Source: Bradyrhizobium jicamae (GTDB taxonomy: Bacteria; Pseudomonadota; Alphaproteobacteria; Rhizobiales; Xanthobacteraceae). Taken from it: 64,000 bases of DNA. The translations under genes and the position numbers were made by a program. The stretch lies in the NCBI RefSeq assembly GCF_018130215.1, contig NZ_JAFCKQ010000005.1, positions 1 to 64,000 of the forward strand, read 5' to 3'. The notes beneath the pieces are model-generated. The model was not told where the DNA came from and did no database searches. It worked only from the letters and a program-made list of their open reading frames with translations. Positions 51,839 to 61,423 of the stretch are shown in pieces (the stretch's first letter is position 1; each line of letters opens with the position of its first letter).

Positions 51839-54313
51839 TTGGGATTGCCTCGGAATTTTGACACGCCCCTGCCGATCGACGCCGTGCTCGACGATCTCGA
51901 CCGCACGCTCGAGGGCCATAACGCCGCGGTGCTGGTGGCGCCGCCCGGCGCCGGCAAGACCACGCGGGTACCGCTGGCGCTGCTGGATGCGCCCTGGGCC
52001 AGGTCCAGGAAGATCATCGTGCTGGAGCCGCGCCGTATCGCTGCGCGCGCCAGCGCCGAGCGGATGGCGAAGACGCTGGGCGAGCGCGCCGGCGAGACGG
52101 TCGGCTACCGAGTGCGCTTCGGCTCGAAGGTGTCGCGCGCGACGCGAATCGAGGTCGTGACCGAAGGCATCTTCGCGCGGCAGATCCTCGACGATCCCGA
52201 GCTCAACGGCGTCGCCGCGGTCCTGTTCGACGAATTCCACGAACGCTCGCTCGACGCCGATCTCGGGCTGGCGCTGGCGCGCGATGCGCAGACCGGCCTG
52301 CGCGAGGATTTGCGCATCCTCGTGATGTCGGCGACCCTCGACGGCGCGCGCGTCGCACGGCTGCTCGGCGACGCGCCGGTGGTCGAAAGCGAGGGACGCG
52401 CCTTTCCGGTCGAGACCCGTTATGTCGGCCGCAAGAGCGACGTGCCGGTGGAGCGGCAGATGGCCGACACCATTGCGACCGCGCTGCGTGCCGATTCCGG
52501 CTCGGTGCTGGCGTTCCTGCCGGGTGCGGCGGAAATCCGGCGCACGCAGGGTTTCCTGACCGAGCGCGTGCAGGATCCGGCGGTCGAGATCGTGCCTCTG
52601 TTCGGCGCGCTCGACGCCGGCGTGCAGGACCGCGCGATCGCACCGGCGCCGAAGGGGATCCGCAAGGTGGTGCTGGCGACCTCGATCGCCGAGACCTCGC
52701 TGACCATCGAGGGTGTGCGCATCGTGGTCGATTCCGGACTGGCGCGCGTACCACGCTACGAGCCGGATATTGCGCTGACCCGGCTGGAGACCGTGCGCGC
52801 CTCGCGCGCTGCGGTCGACCAGCGGCGCGGCCGTGCCGGCCGCGTCGAGCCGGGGGTCTGCTACCGGCTCTGGGACGAGCCGCAGACGGCGTCGCTGCCG
52901 GCCTACACCGCCCCCGAAATCCTCTCCGCCGACCTGTCCTCGCTGGTGCTCGATCTCGCGCAATGGGGCGTCGGCGAGCCCACAGGGCTGGCGTTCCTCG
53001 ATCCGCCGCCGACGCCGGCCTGGAAGGAAGCCAGGTCGCTTCTGAGCGAGCTCGGCGCGCTCGATGGCGACGGCCGCATCACTGCGGAGGGCCAGAGCCT
53101 GCGCGCGCTGGCGCTGCCGCCGCGGCTAGCGCGCATGATCGTGGATTCCGGGCGCTTCGGTGCGGCCGAGGAGGCGGCCGACATCGCCGCCATCCTGACC
53201 GAGCGCGGGCTAGGCGGCGATAGTGTCGATCTCGATGCCAGGCTCGATCAGTTCCGTCGCGACCGGTCGCAGCGGGCGTCGAGCGCACGCAGCATGGCGC
53301 AACGCTGGGCGGCACAGGTGGAGACGCGTGGCGCCGAACAGAAGGCGCTCTCGACCGGCGTCATGCTGGCTTTCGCGTTTCCCGATCGCGTGGCGAAGAA
53401 CCGTGGCAATGGCAGCTTCGTGCTCGCCAATGGCCGCGGCGCGGCCGTGGAGCAGACCGCGGGCCTGGCGCGCACGCCCTATATTGCCGTCGCCGAATTG
53501 ACCGGCACGGCGGCGAGCGGCCGCATCCTGCTGGCGGCCCCGATCGCGCTGGAGGAGATCGAGCAGCGCTTCGCCGATCAGATCGAGACCGTGGAAGAGG
53601 TGACGTTCGACCGCGGCGCCCTGGCATTGCGCGCGCGGCGCCGGCGCTCGCTGCACGCGATGACGCTGTCGGAAGCGCCGATGCCGCTGTCGCCGTCGGC
53701 CGGGACCGCGCGGATCCTCGCCGACGGCCTGATCGCCATCGGCCTCGACCGGCTGCCCTGGTCGAAACAGGCGAAGCAGTGGCGCGACCGCGTCATGTTC
53801 CTGCGCAAGGCCGAGGGCGAGAGCTGGCCTGATCTCACCGACGATGCGCTTGCCGCACGTGCCGACGACTGGCTGGTGCCCGCGCTCTACGACAAGACCG
53901 CGCTCAAGGACGTATCCGCCGGCGACCTGTCGGATGCGCTGATGTCGTTGTTGCCCTGGGAATTGCGCGCGCGGCTCGACCGCGAGGCGCCGACGCATTT
54001 CGAGGCGCCGACCGGCACCCAGCTCGCGATCGACTACGAGGCCGAGCAGGGGCCGACCATCGCGGTGCGGCTGCAGGAACTGTTCGGCCTCAACACCCAT
54101 CCATCGATCGCCAGGGGCGCGGTGCCACTGGTGCTGGAACTGCTGTCGCCGGCACAGCGGCCGGTGCAGGTGACGCGCGATCTGCCGGGGTTCTGGCGCG
54201 GCAGCTACGCGGCTGTCCGTTCCGACTTGCGCGGCCGTTATCCGCGCCATCCCTGGCCGGAGGATCCCGCCAGCGCGATGCCGACGCGGCGTGTGAAGCC
54301 GCGCGGCACCTAG
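51839..54313 (+). CDS. hrpB: ATP-dependent helicase HrpB
   Basis: An 824-residue DEAH-type helicase. The frame opens with TTG at 51839, without a good ribosome site; another TTG at 51845 is possible. Motif I is APPGAGKTT (34-42), motif II DEFH (131-134), motif III MSATLD, and motif VI region QRRGRAGRVEPGVCYRLW. The C-terminal HrpB domain is present (EGESWPDLTDDALAARADDW and PWELRARLDREAPTHFEAPT). The role of HrpB in bacteria is poorly known, probably RNA remodelling. The start lies directly after a family C repeat. Confidence 0.93.
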   Translation: MGLPRNFDTPLPIDAVLDDLDRTLEGHNAAVLVAPPGAGKTTRVPLALLDAPWARSRKIIVLEPRRIAARASAERMAKTLGERAGETVGYRVRFGSKVSRATRIEVVTEGIFARQILDDPELNGVAAVLFDEFHERSLDADLGLALARDAQTGLREDLRILVMSATLDGARVARLLGDAPVVESEGRAFPVETRYVGRKSDVPVERQMADTIATALRADSGSVLAFLPGAAEIRRTQGFLTERVQDPAVEIVPLFGALDAGVQDRAIAPAPKGIRKVVLATSIAETSLTIEGVRIVVDSGLARVPRYEPDIALTRLETVRASRAAVDQRRGRAGRVEPGVCYRLWDEPQTASLPAYTAPEILSADLSSLVLDLAQWGVGEPTGLAFLDPPPTPAWKEARSLLSELGALDGDGRITAEGQSLRALALPPRLARMIVDSGRFGAAEEAADIAAILTERGLGGDSVDLDARLDQFRRDRSQRASSARSMAQRWAAQVETRGAEQKALSTGVMLAFAFPDRVAKNRGNGSFVLANGRGAAVEQTAGLARTPYIAVAELTGTAASGRILLAAPIALEEIEQRFADQIETVEEVTFDRGALALRARRRRSLHAMTLSEAPMPLSPSAGTARILADGLIAIGLDRLPWSKQAKQWRDRVMFLRKAEGESWPDLTDDALAARADDWLVPALYDKTALKDVSAGDLSDALMSLLPWELRARLDREAPTHFEAPTGTQLAIDYEAEQGPTIAVRLQELFGLNTHPSIARGAVPLVLELLSPAQRPVQVTRDLPGFWRGSYAAVRSDLRGRYPRHPWPEDPASAMPTRRVKPRGT

Positions 54314-54470
54314 CCCTGCGCTCTTCCCACTGCGCCTCGTGCTTTTCGTGTCGGGAGACCGGTTTCCACATCTTGCGGATGGTTCCCGATCGGTTGCGCT
54401 GGCGACCGTTCGCAAAGAGTGGTTAGATTTCTCCCCCGCGATCACGGGCGCGCACTTTGGGGAGGCTGCC

Positions 54471-55922
54471 TTGGAGATCAAGAACGCATCGCCGTCGCTT
54501 TACAACGAGGATCTGGCACCGGCCAAGGAACGCAACTGGGGTGCCTTCAGCATCTTCAACGTCTGGACTTCGGACGTTCACAGCCTGTGGGGCTACTACC
54601 TCGCCGCCAGCCTGTTCCTGCTCTGCGGCAGCTTCGTCAATTTCATCCTCGCGATCGGCGTCGGCTCGCTCGTGATCTTCGTGCTGATGAGCCTGATCGG
54701 CAATGCCGGGGTGAGGACCGGCGTGCCCTATCCGGTGCTGGCGCGCGCCTCGTTCGGCGTCTGGGGCGCCAACATTCCGGCGCTGGTGCGCGCGATCGTC
54801 GCCTGCTTCTGGTATGGGGCGCAGACCGCGGCCGCCTCGGGCGCGATCGTCGCGCTGCTGACCCGGATCGACAGCTTCAAGGCCTTCCACCAGTCCTCTC
54901 ATGTCCTCGGGCATTCCACGCTCGAGGTGATCTGCTTCGTGGTGATCTGGGCACTGCAGCTCCTGATCATCCAGCGCGGCATGGAGACGGTGCGCCGCTT
55001 CCAGGACTGGGCGGGGCCTGCCGTGTGGCTGATGATGCTGATCCTCGCGATCTATCTCTGCGTCGCCGCCGGCGGCATCTCGCTGACCGCGCCGATCCCG
55101 CAGGATGTGCTTTTGGAGAAGACCAAGGATGCCGGCGTTCCGGGCGAGCCCGGCACGTTCCCGGCGCTGTGCGCGGTCGCCGCGACCTGGATCACCTATT
55201 TCGCGGCGCTCTATCTCAATTTCTGCGACTTCTCGCGCTATGCGCCCGACGTCACCGCGCTGCGCAAGGGCAATATCTGGGGCCTGCCGGTCAACCTGAT
55301 CCTGTTCTCGCTGGTCGCCGGCGTCACCACGATCGCGGCGTTCAACGTCTATCACGAGGTGCTGCTGCATCCCGACCAGATCTCGGCCAAGTTCGACAGC
55401 TGGTTCCTGGCGCTGCTCGCCGCGGTGACCTTTGCGGTGGCAACGCTCGGCATCAACGTTGTCGCCAATTTCGTCTCGCCGGCGTTCGATTTCTCGAACG
55501 TGTTCCCGCGGCATATCGACTTCAAGAAGGGCGGCTATATCGCCGCGCTGATCGCGCTGGTGCTGTATCCGTTCGCGCCGTGGGAAGGCAGCGCGGCCTC
55601 GTTCGTCGGGCTGATCGGCGCGACCATGGGGCCGATCTTCGGCATCATGATGGTCGACTACTATCTGATCGCGAAGGGCAGAGTGAATGTGCCGGCGCTC
55701 TACCAGGAGGACGGCGAATACCGCTTCCAGAACGGCTGGAACGTCAGCGCTCTCGTCGCTGCTGCCATCGGCGCGCTGTTCTCGTCGATCCTGCCGAACT
55801 TCACCTCGCTGCTGCCGTCCTGGTGGGCGGTGTACGGCTGGTTCTTCGGAGTCGGCATCGCGGGCGCGGTGTACTATGTGCTGCGCGTCGTTATGCCGAG
55901 CCCGGTCGCAAGGACCGCCTGA
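54471..55922 (+). CDS. NCS1 family nucleobase:cation symporter
   Basis: A 483-residue, twelve-helix transporter. The TTG at 54471 is chosen: GGGGAGG ends five bases before it (54459-54465), and the product then begins MEIKNASPSLYNEDLAPAKE (TTG read as Met) with the family sequence ERNWGAFSIFNVWTSDVHS. The longer frame from 54339 has no family match. Members carry cytosine, uracil, allantoin, hydantoin or thiamine with sodium or proton. No purine or pyrimidine catabolic gene is beside it, so the substrate is open. Confidence 0.9.
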   Translation: MEIKNASPSLYNEDLAPAKERNWGAFSIFNVWTSDVHSLWGYYLAASLFLLCGSFVNFILAIGVGSLVIFVLMSLIGNAGVRTGVPYPVLARASFGVWGANIPALVRAIVACFWYGAQTAAASGAIVALLTRIDSFKAFHQSSHVLGHSTLEVICFVVIWALQLLIIQRGMETVRRFQDWAGPAVWLMMLILAIYLCVAAGGISLTAPIPQDVLLEKTKDAGVPGEPGTFPALCAVAATWITYFAALYLNFCDFSRYAPDVTALRKGNIWGLPVNLILFSLVAGVTTIAAFNVYHEVLLHPDQISAKFDSWFLALLAAVTFAVATLGINVVANFVSPAFDFSNVFPRHIDFKKGGYIAALIALVLYPFAPWEGSAASFVGLIGATMGPIFGIMMVDYYLIAKGRVNVPALYQEDGEYRFQNGWNVSALVAAAIGALFSSILPNFTSLLPSWWAVYGWFFGVGIAGAVYYVLRVVMPSPVARTA

Positions 55923-56110
55923 GGCCATCGCGAAGCGCTGATCATGGAGGAGCCGACGCCGCTCGACTCCCAAATCTGCGTTCTCGCGGGTCCCCATTAA
56001 CTCTTCGCTCATCCTTTTCGCGAAAATGGCGGGCTCGCGCCCGCGGCCTTGCTCGCCGCTGGACCTGCGGCGTGGTCAAATTGCGTTTTCGGTTTTCCGA
56101 GTGTGGCGTC

Positions 56111-56623
56111 ATGCGTAACCTGATGATTTTCGCGGCCATCCTGATCGGGCTTGGCACCGGCATGGCCCAGCTCGCCAGCAAGATGACGCCGGCTGCCGCG
56201 ACCACCGCACGGCAGACCTCGGCGCCCGCAGTGACCGTGGCCCAGGCCAGCGGCCGCACGCTGAGCATCTCCCGCGATCCGCGCGGGCACTTCCTGACCG
56301 ATGGCCGCATCGACGGCCAGCGAATCGACTTCATGGTCGACACCGGCGCCTCGGTGGTTGCGCTGAACGAGAGGTCCGCCGCCCGCTTTGGTGTGCGTCC
56401 GGTGCCCGGCGACTACACCTCGCGCGTCTCCACCGCCAACGGCACCATCAAGGCCGCCCCCACCCGTATCGCGATGATCGATCTCGGCGGCCTCGTCGTG
56501 CGCGATGTCGACGCGCTTGTGTTGCCGGACGAAGCGCTTTCCGAAAACCTGCTCGGCCTGTCCTTCCTGTCGAAGCTGAAGCGCTTCGAATACAGCAACG
56601 GCAAGCTGGTGCTGGAGCAATAG
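56111..56623 (+). CDS. Retropepsin-like aspartic protease family protein (TIGR02281 type)
   Basis: A 170-residue protein that begins with a signal anchor (MRNLMIFAAILIGLGTGMAQ) and continues with a retropepsin-like domain. The active motif is D77-T-G-A in FMVDTGASVVALN, and GLSFLSKLKRFEYSNGKLVL ends the domain. It is a single-domain proteinase-like protein of the clan AA group common in alphaproteobacteria, presumably a dimer in or at the periplasm. Substrate unknown. The longer open frame from 54419 is antisense/out-of-frame noise upstream of this start. Confidence 0.85.
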   Translation: MRNLMIFAAILIGLGTGMAQLASKMTPAAATTARQTSAPAVTVAQASGRTLSISRDPRGHFLTDGRIDGQRIDFMVDTGASVVALNERSAARFGVRPVPGDYTSRVSTANGTIKAAPTRIAMIDLGGLVVRDVDALVLPDEALSENLLGLSFLSKLKRFEYSNGKLVLEQ

Positions 56624-56790
56624 GACCCGGCCCGTTTCCGATCCCTTGGTCCGATCTCTTGGGGTGACGTCGTCACCGCCAATTCTGCCGTAATTATCGG
56701 CCACCAGCCCTGACTCTCATCTTTCGCCCAAGCCCTGCATTCGCTAAGGCTGCGGCGATACCCTTCCGCACCCGACGATAAGGCCGATCT

Positions 56791-58290
56791 ATGTTCCCCA
56801 AGCCGAAAGCCGCGCTGGTCCCGAATACGTATGCCTTCGAATCCGAGCCGATGGTGAAGCCGACCGGGTTTCGCGAATACGACGCGCGCTGGCTGTTCAA
56901 TAAGGAAATCAACCTGATGGGCGTGCAGGCGCTGGGCATGGGGCTCGGCGCGCTGATCGCGGAGCTCGGCGTCAGGCAGGAGATCGTCACCGGGCACGAT
57001 TTCCGCGGCTATTCGGCTTCGATCAAATATGCACTGATCTCGGGCCTGATGGCGGCGGGCTGCAAGGTGCACGACATCGGGCTTGCGGTCACCCCGATGT
57101 CATACTTTGCGCAGTTCGATCTCGACGTGCCGTGCGTCGCGATGGTCACCGCCTCGCACAACGACAATGGCTGGACCGGCGTGAAGATGGGCGCCAACCG
57201 TCCGCTCACATTCGGCCCCGACGAGATGACGCGGCTGAAGCAGATCGTGCTCAACGCCGAGTTCATGAACAAGGCGGGCGGATCCTACCAGTTCCACGAA
57301 AACTATCCGGCGCGCTATATCGCCGACCTCACCAATCGGCCGAAGCTGAAGCGCAAGCTCAAGGTCGTGGCCGCGTGCGGCAACGGCACCGCAGGCGCGT
57401 TCGCACCGCAGGTGCTGGAGGCGATCGGTTGCGAGGTGATCCCGCTCGACACCGAGCTCGATCATACCTTCCCGAAGTATAATCCGAATCCCGAAGACAT
57501 GGAGATGCTGCACGCGATCCGCGATGCGGTGCTGGCGCACAAGGCCGATGTTGGCCTCGGCTTCGACGGCGACGGCGACCGCTGCGGCGTGGTCGACAAC
57601 ACCGGCGAGGAGATCTTCGCCGACAAGGTCGGCGTGATGCTGGCGCGCGACATGTCGGCGATCCACAAGGACGCGCAGTTCGTCGTCGACGTGAAGTCGA
57701 CCGGATTGTTCATGACCGATCCCGTGCTGCAAAAGCAGGGCGCGAAGACTGTCTACTGGAAGACCGGCCATTCCTACATGAAGCGCCGCACCAACGAATT
57801 GGCCGCGCTGGCAGGCTTCGAGAAGTCCGGTCACTTCTTCTTCAACAAGCCGTCCGGCCGCGGCTATGACGACGGCCTGGTCTCGGCGATCGCGATCTGC
57901 GAGATGCTCGACCGTGCGCCCGGAAAGTCGATGGCCGACCTGAAGAACGCGCTGCCCAAGACCTGGTCGTCCCCGACCATGTCGCCGCACTGTGCGGACG
58001 AGGTGAAATACGGCGTGGTCGATGCGGTGGTGAAGCACTTCGAGCAGCTTCAGCAGAAGGACGGCAAGGTCGCAGGGCAGAAGATCCGTGATCTCGTCAC
58101 CGTCAACGGCGTGCGGGTCACGGTCGAGGACGGCAGCTGGGGCCTGGTGCGGGCGTCCTCGAACAAGCCCGAGCTCGTGGTCGTGGTCGAAAGCCCGGTC
58201 AGCGAGCAGCGCATGCGCGACATGTTCGAGGCAATGGATTCCGTGCTGCGCACGCATCCCGAGGTCGGCGAGTACAACCAGAAGATCTGA
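56791..58290 (+). CDS. Phosphomannomutase/phosphoglucomutase
   Basis: A 499-residue alpha-D-phosphohexomutase of the AlgC/ManB type. The catalytic serine is S122 in TASHNDNGWTGVK, and the metal loop is GFDGDGDRCG with D259, D261 and D263. The sugar-binding block is GHFFFNKPSGRGYDDGLVSA, and the phosphate-binding domain 4 closes the protein (VTVEDGSWGLVRASSNKPEL). It interconverts mannose or glucose 1- and 6-phosphates for GDP-mannose or UDP-glucose. The gene is alone; ugd is 5 kb upstream in the same direction. Confidence 0.93.
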   Translation: MFPKPKAALVPNTYAFESEPMVKPTGFREYDARWLFNKEINLMGVQALGMGLGALIAELGVRQEIVTGHDFRGYSASIKYALISGLMAAGCKVHDIGLAVTPMSYFAQFDLDVPCVAMVTASHNDNGWTGVKMGANRPLTFGPDEMTRLKQIVLNAEFMNKAGGSYQFHENYPARYIADLTNRPKLKRKLKVVAACGNGTAGAFAPQVLEAIGCEVIPLDTELDHTFPKYNPNPEDMEMLHAIRDAVLAHKADVGLGFDGDGDRCGVVDNTGEEIFADKVGVMLARDMSAIHKDAQFVVDVKSTGLFMTDPVLQKQGAKTVYWKTGHSYMKRRTNELAALAGFEKSGHFFFNKPSGRGYDDGLVSAIAICEMLDRAPGKSMADLKNALPKTWSSPTMSPHCADEVKYGVVDAVVKHFEQLQQKDGKVAGQKIRDLVTVNGVRVTVEDGSWGLVRASSNKPELVVVVESPVSEQRMRDMFEAMDSVLRTHPEVGEYNQKI

Positions 58291-58310
58291 GCGGCGGGCT
58301 GCCGCGTCGC

Positions 58311-58416
58311 CGCTGTCATACCCCGCGCATGCAGGGTATCCGGTACGCCGCAGCCATCGGGTCTTTGCGGCGGTCTCCGCAATACTGGACCGCCCGGTCG
58401 ATGCCGGGCGAAGACA
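58311..58416. repeat. Dispersed palindromic repeat, family C (second copy)
   Basis: GCTGTCATACCCCGCGCATG, then GGGTATCCGGTACGCCG and GGTCTTTGC match the 51733-51832 copy; the right part has CGCCCGG and CCGGGCG as inverted arms. It lies between the mutase gene and the convergent Lrp gene. Confidence 0.7.
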
Positions 58417-58441
58417 GTTGGGACTATTTCACTTGCGGGCC

Positions 58442-58942
58442 TTACGCCGCCGGCACCGGCAGCGCCGTCACCGACTTGATCTTCTCCATCGCGAAGCGCG
58501 AGGTGACGTTCTTCAGCGGCACTGCGGAGATCAGCTTCTTGTAGAACACGTCATAGGCCTGCATGTCGGCGACCACGACGCGCAGCATGTAGTCGACATC
58601 GCCGGCCATCCGGTAGAACTCCATCACCTCGGGCATGGCGCTGACGGCGTCGGCGAATTTGCGCAGCCAGGCTTCCGAATGGTCGGCACTCTCGACCGAG
58701 ACGAACACGGATATCCCGAGCCCGATCTTGTTCTGGTCGACCAGCGCCACCCGGCGCAGGATCACGCCGTCCGCTTCCAGTCGCTGGATGCGCTTCCAGC
58801 ATGGCGTCGACGACAGCCCGACCCGGTCACCGATCTCGGCAACCGACAGGGAGGCGTCTTCCTGGAGCACCGTCAGGATCTTGCGGTCGATGGCGTCGAG
58901 CCGGCGGTTGTTGTCGTGAAGCTGGATGGCGACATCAGTCAT
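58442..58942 (-). CDS. Lrp/AsnC family transcriptional regulator
   Basis: A 166-residue regulator. The ATG at 58942 is preferred; another in-frame ATG at 58957 lies within the operator-like palindrome and lacks a ribosome site. The helix-turn-helix is LDAIDRKILTVLQEDASLSV with AEIGDRVGLSSTPCWKRIQR, and the RAM ligand domain follows (VFVSVESADHSEAWLRKFAD). Lrp-type proteins respond to amino acids and often regulate themselves or a neighbour. A perfect inverted repeat precedes the gene. Confidence 0.9.
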   Translation of the reverse strand: MTDVAIQLHDNNRRLDAIDRKILTVLQEDASLSVAEIGDRVGLSSTPCWKRIQRLEADGVILRRVALVDQNKIGLGISVFVSVESADHSEAWLRKFADAVSAMPEVMEFYRMAGDVDYMLRVVVADMQAYDVFYKKLISAVPLKNVTSRFAMEKIKSVTALPVPAA

Positions 58943-58955
58943 AGAAGAAAGTTCC

Positions 58956-58981
58956 ATATGAGAGGTTGATACCTCTCATAT
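58956..58981. promoter_or_regulatory. Perfect inverted repeat upstream of the lrp-type gene
   Basis: ATATGAGAGGT (58956-58966) and ACCTCTCATAT (58971-58981) are perfect 11-base arms around TGAT. The centre lies about 27 bases upstream of the preferred start codon at 58942, over the likely promoter. Length and position fit an autoregulatory Lrp-type operator. The preceding kinase gene, same strand, ends 38 bases further upstream. Confidence 0.65.
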
Positions 58982-59019
58982 ATAGAAAAATCTTCTCTGA
59001 CAAGGGGCCATTGGCCGGC

Positions 59020-59982
59020 CTAGGCCGGCGGCGCCGCGGCGTGCTGGTCCAAAAACTCTTCAACTTCAGCACGTTGCGGCGCAGCATAGGCACCCCCGTA
59101 GCGGGTGCATTTCAGCGCCGCGGCGGCCGAGGCGAAGCGCAGCGCCTGCCGCAGTTCCTGGCCCTCGGTCAGCGCGAGCGCAAACGCGCCATGGAAGACG
59201 TCGCCGGCGCCGAGCGTGTCCACGGTATGGACCGGGAAGGCCGGGGTCTCCTCCAGCCCGCCCTGTGGATTGAGCCAGATCGTGCCCATCGGCCCGCGTG
59301 TCCCGGCCAGGAACGACGGGGTGATCTTGGCAAGCTTCCTCAGCGCCTGGGCATCGTCGGTGACGTCGGCGGTCTCCTGCAGCGGCTCGCTGGAAAAGAC
59401 CAGGTGGGACGAGGCGGTCAACAGCCCCTCGCTCATCGACATCGCGCGGTCGACGTCGACGACCACGGGAATGCCGCGCCGGACGGCCTCGGCGCACAAT
59501 TCGGTGCAGAACGGTGCGCAGCGGCTCTCGGTCAGGATCGCCGCGCAATCCTCCAGCAACAGGTCGGTCGGCGGCAGCTTCACCTTCCAGAGCTCCGGAT
59601 CGCGGAAGGTGACGATGGTGCGCTCACCGGTGTCATCGATCATGATCGCCGAGATCGGCGTCACCAGGTTCGGCATGTGGATCAGGTGGTTGGTCTCGAT
59701 GCCCTCTTCCGCGAGCTTGTCGAACATGTAGCGGCTCGATGTTTCCCGGGAATCGCCCATCGGCCCGCACATCGAGGCGCGGCCGCCCAGCCGGACAATG
59801 CCGATCGCCGCGTTCAGCGCGTTGCCGCCGCAGATCTCGGCGAAATGCGTCGCATGCGTCTTGGAGCCGCGCGCCGGCACATTGACGCGGAAGGTGAGGT
59901 CGCGCACCGGCAGGCCGATGCAGAGGATGCGGGGGGCAATCTTGGGGGCGCCGGTCTGAAAGTTCATGCGGGAATCCGTCAT
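59020..59982 (-). CDS. PfkB family sugar kinase
   Basis: A 320-residue ribokinase-fold protein. The first PfkB signature region ICGGNALNAAIGIVRLGG and the C-terminal signature VDTLGAGDVFHGAFALAL, with the catalytic aspartate in GAGD, are complete. It phosphorylates a sugar or nucleoside-like compound with ATP. Sequence is closest, by eye, to sulfofructose kinase or ketohexokinase-like members rather than 6-phosphofructokinase; no sugar transporter is beside it. It is on the minus strand upstream of the Lrp-type gene. Confidence 0.87.
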   Translation of the reverse strand: MTDSRMNFQTGAPKIAPRILCIGLPVRDLTFRVNVPARGSKTHATHFAEICGGNALNAAIGIVRLGGRASMCGPMGDSRETSSRYMFDKLAEEGIETNHLIHMPNLVTPISAIMIDDTGERTIVTFRDPELWKVKLPPTDLLLEDCAAILTESRCAPFCTELCAEAVRRGIPVVVDVDRAMSMSEGLLTASSHLVFSSEPLQETADVTDDAQALRKLAKITPSFLAGTRGPMGTIWLNPQGGLEETPAFPVHTVDTLGAGDVFHGAFALALTEGQELRQALRFASAAAALKCTRYGGAYAAPQRAEVEEFLDQHAAAPPA

Positions 59983-60046
59983 GCTGGTTCCTTGATCGAT
60001 CAGAACCTGTGTCCAGATTTAATCGGCAGGATCAAGTCCGGTTCCG

Positions 60047-60997
60047 TTATTTGCCCGTGGGGTCTCCATGATGCACCCATCGTCCGAGCAGATGATGGGC
60101 GATCGCGAAGGGGTGCGGGCCGGCCAGGCCATCCGGATGCTGCCGCTTGTGCATCAAGGTCGCCTCCGCGCGGTCGAACCAGCGGGCATCCTCGAGCTCG
60201 CTGCGGTCGACCACGATGTCCTCATTGGTGGCGCGCGCGGTGCACCCGATCATCAGTGACGACGGATACGGCCAGGGTTGCGTCATGTAGTAGTTCACGT
60301 CGGTGCAGCGGATGCCCGCCTCCTCGAAGATCTCCCGCCGGACCGCGTCCTCGATGGTCTCGGCGGCTTCGACGAAGCCCGCGAGGCAGGAATACATGCC
60401 GGGCAGGAACTGCTTCTGCCGGCCCAGCAGCACCTTGTCGCCGTGGGTGACCAGCATGATCACGACCGGATCGGTGCGCGGAAAATGCTCGGCCTTGCAG
60501 CCCGGGCATTCGCGCTTCCAGCCGCCGTCCTTCATCGCGGTGCGGCTGCCGCAGTTCGGGCAGAAGCCGTGGCGCTGATGCCAGGTCACCATCGACTTCG
60601 CCATCGCGATCGCCGACAGCTGCTCCGGCGGCACCACGCCCTGCATCGCCATGCCGCGCAATTCGGTCACCGTGACGTCGCTGCGGCCGACCAGCTTTTC
60701 CGCGGCCTGCGGCGCGATGCCCATGCCGAAGATCGGGGCGCCATCGCGCAGGCCCAGGAAGATCGTGCCGGGATTGGCGCCGAAGCCGCGGGCCTCCTCG
60801 AGCGAAAGCAGCGCGCGGGCGACGCCATCCTCCTGCTTCACCACCAGCGAGTCGCGATAGACGACATAGGCGCGCGCCTCGCGATGGCCCTCGAGCGTGA
60901 ACAGCTTCTCATCATTGGTGCGCAGGTGCGCGGCACGGTCGAGCACGTGGGTGACGAAGGCCGGCTGGCCGAGAGGAAACTTGTCGAATGCGGACAT
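60047..60997 (-). CDS. nudC: NAD(+) diphosphatase NudC
   Basis: A 316-residue Nudix hydrolase that cleaves NAD(H) and removes NAD caps from RNA. A zinc ribbon CPNCGSRTAMKDGGWKRECP / GCKAEHFPRTDP lies at about 164-192. The Nudix box is GFVEAAETIEDAVRREIFEE with AGI, and the NudC-specific block is TQPWPYPSSLMIG. Its stop is 64 bases from the kinase gene. The HIT-protein gene, which reads in the same direction, follows upstream with six bases between. Confidence 0.94.
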   Translation of the reverse strand: MSAFDKFPLGQPAFVTHVLDRAAHLRTNDEKLFTLEGHREARAYVVYRDSLVVKQEDGVARALLSLEEARGFGANPGTIFLGLRDGAPIFGMGIAPQAAEKLVGRSDVTVTELRGMAMQGVVPPEQLSAIAMAKSMVTWHQRHGFCPNCGSRTAMKDGGWKRECPGCKAEHFPRTDPVVIMLVTHGDKVLLGRQKQFLPGMYSCLAGFVEAAETIEDAVRREIFEEAGIRCTDVNYYMTQPWPYPSSLMIGCTARATNEDIVVDRSELEDARWFDRAEATLMHKRQHPDGLAGPHPFAIAHHLLGRWVHHGDPTGK

Positions 60998-61003
60998 TGA
61001 AAT

Positions 61004-61423
61004 TCAACCCAACCAGATCTTGCGGCGCAGCGCGTTGATGAAATTCTGCACTTCCTCCGCGTCGTGCGCCAGCGGCGGCATCACGCCCCAAACGGGACGC
61101 GGCCATGCAGCGTCGCTCGTGCGGCGGGCGATGACGTGGACATGAAGCTGCGGGACCAGATTGCCAAGCGCCGCGATGTTCAGCTTGTCACACCTGGTGA
61201 TCTCCTTCAGCGCGCGCGCCACGCGGGAGGTTTCCGTCATCAGCTGCGCCTGCTCGACTTCGTCCAGGTCGATGATCTCGACGGCGCCGTCGCGCCGCGG
61301 CACCAGCAGCAGCCAGGGATAATGCGCGTCCTTGATGACCAGCACCTTGCACAGCGGCAGGTCGCCGATGTCGATGGTGTCTTTCTTGAGCTGCGAATGC
61401 AGCGACCAGTTGGAGGCAGGCAT
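61004..61423 (-). CDS. HIT family hydrolase
   Basis: A 139-residue protein of the histidine-triad family, which hydrolyses nucleoside phosphate linkages such as Ap4A. The triad segment is NLVPQLHVHVIARR: H94 and H96 are present but the first histidine of the HxHxH pattern is glutamine (Q92), a variant I recall in relatives from this lineage. It ends six bases before nudC, so the two are likely co-transcribed and could both act on nucleotide by-products. Confidence 0.88.
   Translation of the reverse strand: MPASNWSLHSQLKKDTIDIGDLPLCKVLVIKDAHYPWLLLVPRRDGAVEIIDLDEVEQAQLMTETSRVARALKEITRCDKLNIAALGNLVPQLHVHVIARRTSDAAWPRPVWGVMPPLAHDAEEVQNFINALRRKIWLG

Noticed and set aside
54419..56110. Long frame preceding the retropepsin domain
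   Set aside because: Out-of-frame overlap with the NCS1 permease; only the part from 56111, with its own signal anchor, is coding.
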